Assembly (NCBI RefSeq): GCF_002563795.1
Contig: NZ_PDJL01000005.1
Coordinates: 186,001-250,000, forward strand
Origin: Vibrio sp. ES.051
Lineage (GTDB): Bacteria; Pseudomonadota; Gammaproteobacteria; Enterobacterales; Vibrionaceae
Direction of reading: 5' to 3'
Length of the DNA stretch: 64,000 nt
A program made the position numbers and the translations under genes. The first letter of the stretch is position 1. Each line of letters begins with the position of its first letter. Shown here piece by piece: positions 48,507 to 58,057 of this stretch. Under the pieces are notes generated by a model. The model was not told the DNA's origin and did not search any database. It worked only from the letters and a program-made list of their open reading frames with translations.

Positions 48507-48527
48507 AAGGCAGGATAATCCTGCCTT
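48507..48527. terminator. Terminator between smrB and sixA
   Basis: Stem AAGGCAGGA / TCCTGCCTT, loop TAA; A-rich and T-rich flanks serve both convergent genes. Confidence 0.8.
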
Positions 48528-48552
48528 CTGTTTCGCTGCATGACATTCTGAC

Positions 48553-49017
48553 TTACGGTGTTATGTGCCAAAGTACTTCACCGCGTTGTGTTTGCGGTTC
48601 GTATTCAATGCACACCAAACCGGATGTCGGAAACATCGGGGGCGTCATTTTTTGCACAAACTCTGATGTGAGATAGCCGACAAGCGGCAAGTGAGAAACA
48701 AGCAGTAACGACTCTAGCTTTTCTACTTCAATCAATGCACTCACAAAATCAAATACATGCTCAGATTGACCATATGGCGTAATATCTTCACAAGTGTCGA
48801 TGCTTTTTGCGTCGAAGTGGGCGCTGATCTCCTCCCATGTCTGCTGAGCTCGCAGGTACGGGCTCACCAGTACTTTGCCAAATTGAGCAACCCCTTGCTC
48901 TTTACAAGCTCGGGCTACGGCTTCTGACTCTAGTCTGCCTCTTTGGGTCAGTTGTCTTGCTGCGTCTGAATCTGCAAAATGCTCGGCTTCGCCGTGACGC
49001 ATAATGAATATTTTCAT
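48553..49017 (-). CDS. sixA: Phosphohistidine phosphatase SixA
   Basis: 154 residues. Histidine phosphatase fold with MRHGEAEH at the N-terminus and the second His in LLVSHLPLVGYL. In E. coli it removes phosphate from the NPr arm of the nitrogen PTS or from ArcB. Order smrB-sixA-fadJ-fadI is as in E. coli except that a protease gene lies between sixA and fadJ. Confidence 0.94.
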   Translation of the reverse strand: MKIFIMRHGEAEHFADSDAARQLTQRGRLESEAVARACKEQGVAQFGKVLVSPYLRAQQTWEEISAHFDAKSIDTCEDITPYGQSEHVFDFVSALIEVEKLESLLLVSHLPLVGYLTSEFVQKMTPPMFPTSGLVCIEYEPQTQRGEVLWHITP

Positions 49018-49392
49018 GTTATTTCCTAGGGATAGCTAACGCTACCAAAAGGTTGAGTGCTACCTTTATAAGATAAACGAGGCTAATTTAATGATGACGA
49101 AACAAAAATACTGATATAATTATCTGTTCATTATACCAATTCGCTTGTTAAAGATAGCGACTTTCTTAACAATCTATCAAAAAGAATATACCGAGTTTAT
49201 CATTGTCATTAATCATTTCATGAACTTGGTGCGTTCAACACAAACCGTTCTATTCCCATATGCAAATGCATGGGCCTGTGCAAAAGTCTTACAAAGACCA
49301 AAACGCGGCAAGCCGTATTTATCAAAACGCAAACTTTGCACAACCCCACTAGGGATTCATAATTACTGTAATGCGAAATCTGGAGACGCGTC
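49018..49392. other. Divergent region sixA / M16 protease
   Basis: 375 bases. AT-rich promoter DNA in the first half. A frame of 85 codons from a TTG at 49145 is open across it and into the protease start, but has no ribosome site and no recognisable protein features, so I do not call it. Confidence 0.5.
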
Positions 49393-52170
49393 GTGCATCT
49401 AAGTCCTAACGATTCAAATCAATACCGCTACATTACGTTGAGCAATGATCTGCGCGTACTGCTGATTCATTCCGATACTGCTCAACAATCAGCAGCGGCT
49501 CTAGCAGTGAACGTTGGACACTTCGACGACCCCAATGAACGCCAAGGTCTGGCACATTATTTAGAGCACATGCTTTTTTTGGGTACGGAAAAATACCCTA
49601 AAGTGGGCGAATTTCAAAGTTATATTAGCCAACATGGGGGAACAAATAACGCTTGGACGGGGACAGAACACACCTGTTTCTTTTTTGACGTCGCCCCCAG
49701 TGCCTTTGAAAATGCTTTAGACCGATTCAGCCAATTCTTTACCGCACCACTATTTAACGAAGAAGCGTTAGACAAAGAGCGTCTGGCCGTTGACTCGGAA
49801 TACAAACTCAAACTCAATGATGACGCTCGCCGCTTATATCAGGTCAATAAAGAAGTCATCAACCCCGCCCATCCATTCTCTAAATTTTCGGTTGGGAATC
49901 TCGAAACCCTAGGTGATAGAGACGGAAAATCCATTCGTGATGAAATTGTCGCATTCCATCATTCTCAATACTCTGCCGATCTCATGACGCTCACACTGTT
50001 TGGTCCACAATCGCTTGATGAACAGCAAGCGTGGGTAGAAACCATGTTTTCGCAAATCCCAAATCATCATTTACGTGGTAAATCGATTGATGTACCGATT
50101 AGTACCAACGACAGTACCGGGATTTTAGTTCAAGTTGAACCAATTAAAGAGTTTCGCAAGTTAATCTTAACCTTCCCGATGCCAGGTATGGATAAATATT
50201 ACGGCATTAAACCGCTCTCCTACTTTGCGCATTTATTAGGCTATGAAGGTGAGGGTAGCTTAATGATCCAACTAAAAAACGAAGGGTGGATTACTTCGCT
50301 TTCTGCAGGTGGCGGGGCGAGCGGCAGCAACTATCGTGACTTCACCGTAAGCTGCACATTAACGCCAAACGGCCTCGACCATGTTGACGATATCATTCAG
50401 GCGGTTTTTCAATACCTCTCCATGATAAAACAAGATGGCATGGACGAATGGCGCTACCTTGAAAAACAAGCTGTATTAGAATCAGCATTTCGCTTTCAAG
50501 AGCCTTTGCGCCCAATGGACTTGGTCAGTCACCTTGTTATCAACATGCAGCACTATCGTCCAGAAGATACTATTTATGGTGATTACAAAATGGCTGGCTA
50601 TGATGAAGAACTACAACGTGCGTTGCTGCAATACTTAACCATCGACAATGTTCGCGTAACACTGATTGCAAAAGGGTTGGAATACAATCGCACTGCCGAG
50701 TGGTACTTTACTCCGTATTCCGTCACGCCTTTTAGTCAAGAGCAACGCCGCTTCTACCAACAAATCGATCCTGGCTGGCAGTTCCTCTTACCTGATAAGA
50801 ACCCTTATATTTGTTATGGCTTAGATCCAATGCCATTTGAAAATGGCAGTTCACTGCCGGAGTTAATCGAAGTTCTCGACGGCTTTCGCCTATGGCATTT
50901 ACAAGATGATGAATTCCGCGTGCCAAAAGGTGTTCTATACATTGCCATTGATAGCCCTCACGCCGTTGCGTCCCCAAAAAACATTGTCAAAACGCGTCTT
51001 TGTGTGGAAATGTTTTTGGACTCACTCGCAAAAGAAACGTATCAAGCCGAGATAGCAGGAATGGGCTACAACATGTACGCTCATCAAGGTGGTGTCACCT
51101 TGACTCTCTCTGGGTTCAGCCAAAAACTGCCTCAGCTGCTAGAAATGATCCTGCATCGCTTCGCTGCTCGGGAGTTCAGCCCTACTCGCTTTGAGACTAT
51201 CAAGCAGCAGCTACTGCGTAACTGGCGCAATGCCTCGCAAGATCGTCCTATTTCCCAACTATTTAATGCCCTCACGGGGCTACTTCAGCCCAATAACCCT
51301 CCTTTTGCGACATTAGCAGAAGCATTAGAAGACATTGAAGTCGATTCACTCTCGGTTTTCGTCCAATCGATTCTTGCTGAGTTACACGTCGAAATGTTCG
51401 TGTACGGTGATTGGCAACGTCAGCAAGCGCACGCTATGGCAAAAACATTAAAAGATGCGTTACGAGTAAAAGAGCAACGCTATGAAGAAGCGCTACGTCC
51501 ACTCGTAATGCTTGGTCAAAATGGTAGCTTCCAGCGTGAAGTGCACTGTAAACAACAAGACTCAGCGGTTGTGATTTACCACCAATGCGAAGATATTGAA
51601 CCACGCAATATTGCGCTTTACTCATTGGCGAACCACTTAATGTCCGCGACGTTCTTTCATGAGATCCGCACCAAACAACAACTTGGTTATATGGTGGGAA
51701 CGGGCAATATGCCACTCAATCGCCATCCGGGCATAGTACTTTATGTGCAGTCTCCCAATGCCGCGCCGTCTGAACTGGTCACGTCCATCGATGAGTTTTT
51801 AAATGCTTTTTACATGGTGCTTTTAGAACTCAACGATTATCAATGGCACAGCAGTAAACGCGGGTTATGGAACCAAATATCAACACCGGATACAACACTC
51901 CGTGGGCGTGCTCAGCGTCTTTGGGTTGCAATTGGTAATAAAGATACTGAGTTTAATCAACGAGAAAAAGTTCTGGCTGAGCTTAAGAAACTGACAAGAG
52001 CAGACATGATTCGCTTTGTTGTTAATGAACTTAAGCCTCGTACAGCGAATCGGTTGGTTATGCACTCTCAGGGTCAAGCGCATTTAGACGCACCTCGCAT
52101 TCACTTAGGTCAAGAAATAGGTTCTATTGAAGAGTTTCAACTCAGACCAAAAGACTGTGGTTTAGGGTAA
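49393..52170 (+). CDS. Insulinase-like zinc peptidase (M16 family)
   Basis: 925 residues. The inverted zinc motif HxxEH is His55-Glu58-His59 (HYLEHMLFLGTEKYP), with the third ligand Glu in the RLAVDSEYKL region. Four M16 domains are expected at this length, as in pitrilysin (PtrA) and insulin-degrading enzyme. The start is GTG at 49393 with GGAG about eight bases upstream. Unlike E. coli PtrA there is no signal peptide: the protein opens MHLSPNDSNQYRYITLSND, so I infer a cytosolic peptidase that clears short peptides. It sits between sixA and fadJ, not next to recBCD as ptrA does in E. coli. Confidence 0.9.
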   Translation: MHLSPNDSNQYRYITLSNDLRVLLIHSDTAQQSAAALAVNVGHFDDPNERQGLAHYLEHMLFLGTEKYPKVGEFQSYISQHGGTNNAWTGTEHTCFFFDVAPSAFENALDRFSQFFTAPLFNEEALDKERLAVDSEYKLKLNDDARRLYQVNKEVINPAHPFSKFSVGNLETLGDRDGKSIRDEIVAFHHSQYSADLMTLTLFGPQSLDEQQAWVETMFSQIPNHHLRGKSIDVPISTNDSTGILVQVEPIKEFRKLILTFPMPGMDKYYGIKPLSYFAHLLGYEGEGSLMIQLKNEGWITSLSAGGGASGSNYRDFTVSCTLTPNGLDHVDDIIQAVFQYLSMIKQDGMDEWRYLEKQAVLESAFRFQEPLRPMDLVSHLVINMQHYRPEDTIYGDYKMAGYDEELQRALLQYLTIDNVRVTLIAKGLEYNRTAEWYFTPYSVTPFSQEQRRFYQQIDPGWQFLLPDKNPYICYGLDPMPFENGSSLPELIEVLDGFRLWHLQDDEFRVPKGVLYIAIDSPHAVASPKNIVKTRLCVEMFLDSLAKETYQAEIAGMGYNMYAHQGGVTLTLSGFSQKLPQLLEMILHRFAAREFSPTRFETIKQQLLRNWRNASQDRPISQLFNALTGLLQPNNPPFATLAEALEDIEVDSLSVFVQSILAELHVEMFVYGDWQRQQAHAMAKTLKDALRVKEQRYEEALRPLVMLGQNGSFQREVHCKQQDSAVVIYHQCEDIEPRNIALYSLANHLMSATFFHEIRTKQQLGYMVGTGNMPLNRHPGIVLYVQSPNAAPSELVTSIDEFLNAFYMVLLELNDYQWHSSKRGLWNQISTPDTTLRGRAQRLWVAIGNKDTEFNQREKVLAELKKLTRADMIRFVVNELKPRTANRLVMHSQGQAHLDAPRIHLGQEIGSIEEFQLRPKDCGLG

Positions 52171-52270
52171 GGCTAATCAGCTTAAGTTAGCTCTCAGTCA
52201 TAGTGCAGGAAATACTGAGAGCAAGAAAAGATAAGCAAGACAAGAAGAAGTAACTACGTCTTAAGTATAA

Positions 52271-52296
52271 AAAAGGCTTGCCAGTGCAAGCCTTTT
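52271..52296. terminator. Bidirectional terminator between M16 gene and fadJ
   Basis: Stem AAAAGGCTTGC / GCAAGCCTTTT with loop CAGT, T tracts on both strands. Confidence 0.92.
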
Positions 52297-52314
52297 TCTT
52301 TACCGAAGCAATGT

Positions 52315-54426
52315 TTAGCAGAACGTGGTCCCTTCACCAGCTCGAGTGAGTAAGCCATCACACGGTGCGTAACGATCGCCATACTTGGATGCAAACTCGT
52401 TCATTTTCTCGACCAGTTCTTTAATGCCAAACTGATCCATATAACGGAATGGACCGCCCAAGAATGGAGGGAAACCGATACCAAATATCGCGCCAATATC
52501 ACCATCACGTGGCGATCGAATGATGCCGTCATCCAAACAGCGTACCGCTTCATTCAGCATTGGTAGTATACAGCGCAGCGCAATATCGTTATCGCTCAGC
52601 TTAGATTCAGGCTCGAGCTTAAGCAGCTTGTAGACGGACTTATCAACTTCCTTCTTCTTGCCTTTGTAAGTGTAGAAACCTTTACCAGTCTTTCGGCCTT
52701 TACGTCCATCGTTTAACAAGACATCGAACACGTCAGGTCCTTTGAACCGCTCACCTAGCTCGTTGACCAAAATCGGCATGATCTTCGCGCCAATATCGAC
52801 ACCAACTTCGTCAAGCAAGGTAATCGGGCCGACAGGGAAACCAAAATCAAGCAGCGCCGTATCAATCTTTTCGATCGGTTCGTTAGCCAGCAAAATATGC
52901 GCCGCTTCGTTCATGTATGGCGCAAGAATGCGGTTCACGTAAAAGCCCGCTTTGTCTTTCACTACGATCGGAGTTTTACCTTGCTTCTTAGCAAGTGCAA
53001 CGACTGTTGAAATGGTTTCATCTGACGTCATTTCATGCGGAATCACTTCCACCAACGGCATTTTTTCTACCGGGCTGAAGTAATGCAAACCAACGACGTT
53101 TTCTGGACGCTCGGCTTTTTCTGCAATTTTGTGGATTGGCAACGAAGAAGTATTGGTCGCAAAAATAGTTTCTGGTTTGGCATTCGCTTCAATATCCGCC
53201 ACCATTTTTTGCTTAAGATCTAAGTCTTCAAAAACCGCTTCAATTACGACATCAATATGCTTAAAGCTGGTAAAGTCGACACCGCCAGACAGTTGCAGCA
53301 TTTTCGCTTGCAGATCGGCTTTGGATAGAATACGGCGTTTACGCTGTTTCTCAAATAACTTGTGATTGTAGTTGAGTGCGTTTAGAACGCCATCGTTGCT
53401 GACGTCTTTGATGCGAACAGGCACCTTCGCTTTTGCAACAGACACATGGCTGATTCCTGCGCCCATCAAGCCGCCGCCCAGCACGCCAACTTTATGAACT
53501 GGCGCAGGTTTCGCATCCGTACCATTTTCTTTCTTCATTTCCGTTGTCGCAAAGAAGATCGAACGTAGCGCTTTTGATTCAGAGCTCATCACAAGCTCAC
53601 CGAAGCGTTTCGCTTCAAGCTCTTGACCTTGGGCGAAACCTTTCTCTAAACCATGCTGAATAACGTCTAAAATCGCGACCGTTGCAGGGTAGTTACCACG
53701 GGTTTTCTGGTTAGTTTTCTTCGCTGCCTGTTCAAACACAAACTTGCGCCCTAACCGGCTACCCGACATCACTTTTTCTTTGGTCGACTGCTTTTTCTTG
53801 TCTTTGTTTTTACTTTTTTCGATAAATTGCTTCGCAACATCAAGCAAAATAGTATCAGGTACGCAGGCATCGACCACACCCAGCTTTTTGGCTTTCTTTG
53901 CACGAAGCTGTTTACCCGTCAGAATTAAGTCCAATGAAGGTAACAAGCCAATCAAACGGGGCAGGCGCTGAGTTCCGCCAGAACCTGGCAGTAAGCCAAG
54001 CTGTACTTCTGGTAGGCCTAAACGCGTTTTATCTGAATCCGTACAAACACGATAATCACATGCAAGAGCCAGCTCTAAGCCACCGCCCAAACACGGGCCA
54101 TGAATCGCAGCAACCACGGGATATGGTAAGTCTGATAGCTGCTGGAATAGCTCTTGACCTTGCCTCGCTAGTGCTTCTGCTTCACTTGCGGTGGTGCACG
54201 CTTCTAGCATGCGAACATCGGCACCCGCGACGAAGTTGTCCGGTTTTAGGGAATGGATGATCATCCCTTTGATGCCACTGGCGTCTTTTAGCTGAGCAAA
54301 GATTTCTTTCATTTCATCAGCAAAAGCTGCCTGCAGCGTATTCATTTTTTCATTAGGTACGTCAATCGCTAACCAAGCAATGTTCTGCTCATCAACTTTT
54401 AGACTAAATGCTTTTTGCTCGCTCAT
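52315..54426 (-). CDS. fadJ: Fatty-acid oxidation complex alpha subunit FadJ
   Basis: 703 residues. Enoyl-CoA hydratase domain (1-about 190; [44 protein letters not shown]) followed by 3-hydroxyacyl-CoA dehydrogenase (from about 310; [50 protein letters not shown]). Works with FadI in beta-oxidation, in E. coli mainly anaerobic. A Lys-rich insert ([15 protein letters not shown], about 203-217) links the halves. Overlaps fadI by one base (TAATG). Confidence 0.95.
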   Translation of the reverse strand: MSEQKAFSLKVDEQNIAWLAIDVPNEKMNTLQAAFADEMKEIFAQLKDASGIKGMIIHSLKPDNFVAGADVRMLEACTTASEAEALARQGQELFQQLSDLPYPVVAAIHGPCLGGGLELALACDYRVCTDSDKTRLGLPEVQLGLLPGSGGTQRLPRLIGLLPSLDLILTGKQLRAKKAKKLGVVDACVPDTILLDVAKQFIEKSKNKDKKKQSTKEKVMSGSRLGRKFVFEQAAKKTNQKTRGNYPATVAILDVIQHGLEKGFAQGQELEAKRFGELVMSSESKALRSIFFATTEMKKENGTDAKPAPVHKVGVLGGGLMGAGISHVSVAKAKVPVRIKDVSNDGVLNALNYNHKLFEKQRKRRILSKADLQAKMLQLSGGVDFTSFKHIDVVIEAVFEDLDLKQKMVADIEANAKPETIFATNTSSLPIHKIAEKAERPENVVGLHYFSPVEKMPLVEVIPHEMTSDETISTVVALAKKQGKTPIVVKDKAGFYVNRILAPYMNEAAHILLANEPIEKIDTALLDFGFPVGPITLLDEVGVDIGAKIMPILVNELGERFKGPDVFDVLLNDGRKGRKTGKGFYTYKGKKKEVDKSVYKLLKLEPESKLSDNDIALRCILPMLNEAVRCLDDGIIRSPRDGDIGAIFGIGFPPFLGGPFRYMDQFGIKELVEKMNEFASKYGDRYAPCDGLLTRAGEGTTFC

Positions 54427-55733
54427 TACTCAACCTCCAGAATCATTGCCGCGCCAAGACCACCCGCTGCACATGCGGTATTCAATGCAATACCGCCGCC
54501 ACGGCGTTTCAGCTCACGTAGGGTTTGCGTCATCATGCGCGCACCTGTCGCCGCGAATGGGTGACCATAAGCGATTGAGCCACCCAGCACGTTGAACTTA
54601 TCCATGTCGATTTCACCGATCGCTTTCGAACGGCCTAGATTCTCTTGAGCAAACTTATCTGAAGCAAACATCTTCATATTCGCTAAGGCTTGGGCAGCAA
54701 ACGCTTCGTGCATGTCGATCAGCGTCAGATCAGAAAGCTCTAGACCCGTATTTTCCAACACTTTCGCCGTTGCGTAAGAAGGCCCCATCAACATGTCGGT
54801 TTCAACACCAACTGCAGAGAATGCATAACCTCGGATATAACCTAATACCTCTAAACCGAGCTCTTTCGCTCTTCCCTCGCGCATTAACATCACTGCCGCG
54901 CCACCATCGGTTAACGGTGTGCTATTCGCCGCAGTAACACTGCCATACTGACGGTCAAATGCCGGACGCAATTTTGCGTACCCTTCAACCGTTGAGTCAT
55001 GACGGACATTATTGTCTTCTGCAATCCACTTTTTGTATGGTTCTGGGAACGCCGTCATCACTTCGCCTTGGATTTTGCCTTCTTTCCAGGCCTGCGATGC
55101 TAAAGTATGGGAACGGTGTGCCAATGAATCTTGATCCGCACGGGAAATACCGTGCGTTTTGGCCATTTGCTCAGCCGTTTGCCCCATTGACAAACCAGTA
55201 GAGTATTCAGCTACCGCAGGTGGTACGGGCATTAAATCTTTGAAGCTCAGGTTTTTTAGGATATTAAGTTTTTGACCTAGCGTTTTTGTCTTGCTCAGAG
55301 TAAGTAGGTTAGCGGCAAGTTTCTTTGACACACCAATCGGCAGCACGGAAGAAGAATCCGCACCGCCCGCGATGCCAATATCAATGTTTCCTGCCATGAT
55401 GCTTTCTGCAACGTTTACCGCCGCCTGGAAACTAGTGGCGCACGCGCGCGTCACACTATAAGCATCAGTGTGGACATTCATCCCCGTTCCAAGCACAATT
55501 TCTCGTGCAATATTCGGTGCTTCAGGCATTTGTATCACTTGTCCAAATACCACTTGTTCGATTAACGTTGGATCAATATCTGTGCGAGCAAGCATTTCGC
55601 TTACTACCATTTTACCTAAATCCACCGCCGGCACTTGGCTAAATTCCGTGCTTTGACGAGCAAAGGGCGTTCGAAGCCCTGCGACAATAGCAACACGTTC
55701 ACCATTACGTGTTTTTACTTCCTGCTTGCCCAT
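54426..55733 (-). CDS. fadI: 3-Ketoacyl-CoA thiolase FadI
   Basis: 435 residues. Thiolase with nucleophile Cys in [12 protein letters not shown], His in [16 protein letters not shown], and second Cys in [13 protein letters not shown]. Cleaves 3-ketoacyl-CoA to acetyl-CoA. First gene of fadIJ. A FadR-type palindrome lies between the probable promoter and the start codon, and a PsrA-like site further upstream. Confidence 0.96.
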   Translation of the reverse strand: MGKQEVKTRNGERVAIVAGLRTPFARQSTEFSQVPAVDLGKMVVSEMLARTDIDPTLIEQVVFGQVIQMPEAPNIAREIVLGTGMNVHTDAYSVTRACATSFQAAVNVAESIMAGNIDIGIAGGADSSSVLPIGVSKKLAANLLTLSKTKTLGQKLNILKNLSFKDLMPVPPAVAEYSTGLSMGQTAEQMAKTHGISRADQDSLAHRSHTLASQAWKEGKIQGEVMTAFPEPYKKWIAEDNNVRHDSTVEGYAKLRPAFDRQYGSVTAANSTPLTDGGAAVMLMREGRAKELGLEVLGYIRGYAFSAVGVETDMLMGPSYATAKVLENTGLELSDLTLIDMHEAFAAQALANMKMFASDKFAQENLGRSKAIGEIDMDKFNVLGGSIAYGHPFAATGARMMTQTLRELKRRGGGIALNTACAAGGLGAAMILEVE

Positions 55734-55750
55734 TGTTTCTCCTTAAATAC

Positions 55751-55767
55751 AAGAGGTCTGACCTGAT
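55751..55767 (-). promoter_or_regulatory. FadR operator upstream of fadI
   Basis: AAGAGGTCTGACCTGAT contains the FadR core GGTCnGACC (55755-55763), 18-34 bases before the fadI ATG. FadR represses fad genes until acyl-CoA binds it. Confidence 0.75.
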
Positions 55768-55794
55768 TCATTGTAACCAAGTTGTTAAATTTAT

Positions 55795-55807
55795 CAAACG
55801 TGCGTTT
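55795..55807. promoter_or_regulatory. PsrA-like palindrome upstream of fadI
   Basis: CAAACGTGCGTTT: AAAC-N4-GTTT, matching the (G/C)AAAC-N2-4-GTTT(G/C) pattern of PsrA sites in gammaproteobacteria. It resembles the inverted repeat at 3935-3967. Confidence 0.5.
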
Positions 55808-55925
55808 AAATAAACGTGAAGCAAGTAGATCAATCACCCTAGTGCATTGATTATTTTGCAATATAACCTGATTAACTATAGAGAATAATAACGACGGGAA
55901 GTGCGCTTAAGATAAAATTGAGGCA

Positions 55926-56090
55926 AAAAAAAACCACACAAAACTGTGTGGTCGGAATATCTATAAAACAATTAACTTACGCCAATTGAAAATTAATCAG
56001 TTTCCTGATTAGGAGAAAGTAAAGTCAGCCTTCAAAAGGAAGTGTCATCTTGCTCAACATGCTAGTCGCAATGACTAACGAGATGACAAG
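55926..56090 (-). ncRNA. Candidate small RNA, about 165 nt
   Basis: A gene-free stretch ends on the minus strand in a strong terminator ACCACACA-GTTT-TGTGTGGT followed by nine T, with no gene upstream of it in that direction. The preceding sequence folds into separate stems: TGTCATCT/AGATGACA enclosing GTTAGTC/GACTAGC (56042-56088), CTTC/GAAG, and TAATCAG-GAAA-CTGATTA with a GNRA-type loop (55995-56012). A -10-like TATAGT lies just upstream (56095-56100, minus strand); the -35 is weak. No Rfam family recognised. Confidence 0.55.
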
Positions 56091-56477
56091 ATGTACTATA
56101 ACCCCTTCACGGCTCGATATTTTGAAATAGATCAATTTTATAGTGATTTTATGATCATTGAATGCATCTATACACGAATCATTCAGCTCTCCGAGCAATG
56201 GCTAAGCGCGCACTTCGCGGATACCTCTTCAAGATGCGTTGCGGTATGACCCCGTAGTCATATGAATCGTTGATAAATCGTAACTCATACTCATTTAACT
56301 AAGTCATTGATAAATAGATAATGATATTATTAACACCTATTACCATCGCACGCATGCCTATTGGTGGCTTTTGCGTATAAACTTGATATATCACCCAATG
56401 CTGCCTCAGCGATATTGGGCAGTGAGGAAATCTGCTCACAAGATCGATAAATTCGCAGAGCAAGGATGGAGGCTCCT
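56091..56477. other. Non-coding region upstream of the ECF sigma gene
   Basis: About 390 bases without a supportable gene. It holds the putative small-RNA promoter on the minus strand and, on the plus strand, a hairpin CCCAAT/ATTGGG (56394-56419) in the likely leader of the sigma gene. I did not find a clear ECF-type autoregulatory promoter. Confidence 0.5.
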
Positions 56478-57041
56478 GTGGCCATATTAACAATGTTTGG
56501 AAAGAAAAAGTCCAACAGTCCGGTCAACTCTGATATGGACAAGCAAAGAAAATACGAAGCGCTCGTCCGGGGTTATCACCGAGACTTGTACCGCTACGCA
56601 TACTGGCTGTGCAAAAATAAAGCCGTAGCCGAAGATTTGGTTCAAGAAACCTGCCTTAGAGCTTGGAAGTCTCTCGATAGTCTTCAAGATGAAAAAGCTG
56701 CCAAATCTTGGCTTATTACCATACTAAGACGAGAAAATGCGCGCCGCTTCGAACGCAAACAATTTGATTTAGTGGATATCGATGATTATGGCAACGATGC
56801 TAAGGTCAGCGATGACCCTCACCATCAACAAGAGTGGCTGCAAGCACAAATCATGAAATTAGACGTTGAATACCGTGAACCGTTATTTCTGCAAGTTGTA
56901 GGAGGTTTTAGCGGAGAAGAAATTGGAGGCATCCTCGATTTGAATAAAAATACGGTGATGACTCGACTATTTCGTGCTCGCAATCAACTGAAAGAGATGT
57001 TGGATTCTCAAGATACTAAAAGAGGACAAAAAAATGGATGA
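56478..57041 (+). CDS. ECF-type sigma-70 family RNA polymerase sigma factor
   Basis: 187 residues from a GTG at 56478, chosen because GGAGG lies five bases upstream; an ATG at 56466 would add four residues and has its AGG adjacent to the codon. Sigma region 2 (LVRGYHRDLYRYAYWLCKNKAVAEDLVQETCLRAW, in part) and region 4 (YREPLFLQVVGGFSGEEIGGILDLNKNTVMTRLFRAR, in part) are present with no region 1 or 3. The next gene overlaps it by 8 bases and looks like its regulator. The regulon is unknown; its place between fadI and fadL hints at envelope or fatty-acid stress. Confidence 0.88.
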   Translation: MAILTMFGKKKSNSPVNSDMDKQRKYEALVRGYHRDLYRYAYWLCKNKAVAEDLVQETCLRAWKSLDSLQDEKAAKSWLITILRRENARRFERKQFDLVDIDDYGNDAKVSDDPHHQQEWLQAQIMKLDVEYREPLFLQVVGGFSGEEIGGILDLNKNTVMTRLFRARNQLKEMLDSQDTKRGQKNG

Positions 57042-57765
57042 TTTAGAATTTCGTCGTCGTATTTTGTCGGATCCAAAACAAAAGGATGAGGAGATTCTGC
57101 AAGCTTTAGCTGGCAATGAGGCCAATAATAAGTTTGCTGATGACGTTTTGGGTCTCGACACAAAGATTAAGCAAGCCATGAATGTGGATGTTCCTGAAGA
57201 TCTTGCTGATAAGATTCTGTTCAGTCAGACATCCAGCGTGCTTGATGACAAGAAGGTGGTTAGACCAAACTTTGTGCGCAAAGTGATGGCGCTTGCGGCT
57301 TCTGTTGCTTTTACCGCTGGATTACTGGTTGGCCAAATAAATTGGGGCAACGTCCTTGTTTCTCCGGCGCAAGCAAGCCTTGCAGATACCGCAATTAAAC
57401 ACGTGATTCATGAAGAACCATTTATCCGACATATAAATGAAAGCGTTCCAAGCTCGCAAATTAACGCCAAAATGTCTCCGTTTCATTATCAGTTTAGCGA
57501 GAACTTCCCATATCACGTTTACTATTTAAATCACTGCGGTTTTGGGGACTCTAATGCCGTGCACATGGTATTCCAAGGCCCAAAAGGTAAGGTTACGCTA
57601 TTTATGACTGGTATTTCGAGTAAACAAAGTGTCGACTTTAACCAAGACGGTATGACAGGAGTCGTCCATCCCATCGGAACTTCTAGTCTCATTTTAATTG
57701 GAGAAGGCAGTGAAGATGTCGATGCTATCGCCAACACCCTTGCCCCAATGATCAAGCCCATGTAA
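57034..57765 (+). CDS. DUF3379-family membrane protein, probable anti-sigma factor
   Basis: 243 residues. The cytosolic N-terminal part (1-about 83) is acidic and helical, beginning MDDLEFRRRILSDPKQKDEEI, reminiscent of anti-sigma domains; one membrane helix lies at about 88-107 (MALAASVAFTAGLLVGQINW); the C-terminal domain (about 110-243) would be periplasmic. Overlap with the ECF gene and this topology fit a membrane anti-sigma factor, but DUF3379 is not an experimentally defined anti-sigma family to my knowledge. Followed by a terminator. Confidence 0.78.
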   Translation: MDDLEFRRRILSDPKQKDEEILQALAGNEANNKFADDVLGLDTKIKQAMNVDVPEDLADKILFSQTSSVLDDKKVVRPNFVRKVMALAASVAFTAGLLVGQINWGNVLVSPAQASLADTAIKHVIHEEPFIRHINESVPSSQINAKMSPFHYQFSENFPYHVYYLNHCGFGDSNAVHMVFQGPKGKVTLFMTGISSKQSVDFNQDGMTGVVHPIGTSSLILIGEGSEDVDAIANTLAPMIKPM

Positions 57766-57801
57766 GACATTCGATGATACCAAGATAATCTCTAAGAAAT
57801 G

Positions 57802-57831
57802 CCGCTAAATGTTCCTATTTGGCGGTTTTTT
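57802..57831 (+). terminator. Terminator of the sigma/DUF3379 operon
   Basis: Stem CCGCTAAAT / ATTTGGCGG (one GU pair), loop GTTCCT, followed by six T. Confidence 0.88.
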
Positions 57832-57869
57832 ATCCATGATAAACCATTCACTCATTAACCCTTAACATT

Positions 57870-57885
57870 TAGAGCTAAAGCTCTA
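57870..57885. promoter_or_regulatory. Palindrome upstream of first fadL
   Basis: TAGAGCT-AA-AGCTCTA, a perfect 7-bp inverted repeat 172 bases before the start codon. A second weak signal is the FadR-like half site ATGGTCGGATT at about 57957. Both are unproven. Confidence 0.4.
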
Positions 57886-58057
57886 ATTTATGCAATTTGA
57901 GAGCAATTTCCCTTCATTTAGACATCATTTCTGCAATTTTTATTCACTTTTATCCAATGGTCGGATTTGTCTAACTCCTTGTTGATACTACTATCTGCGC
58001 AACTGAGCAAAAGCTCAATTTATCGTCCAAAGAGACGAATCTAATAAGGAAAAATAA

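Noticed and set aside
49145..49402. 85-codon frame upstream of the M16 protease
   Set aside because: TTG start, no ribosome site, irregular composition and overlap with the protease start; looks like chance.
57196..57260. Possible internal start for the DUF3379 gene
   Set aside because: The overlap with the sigma gene and the AGGAC before 57034 support the upstream start.
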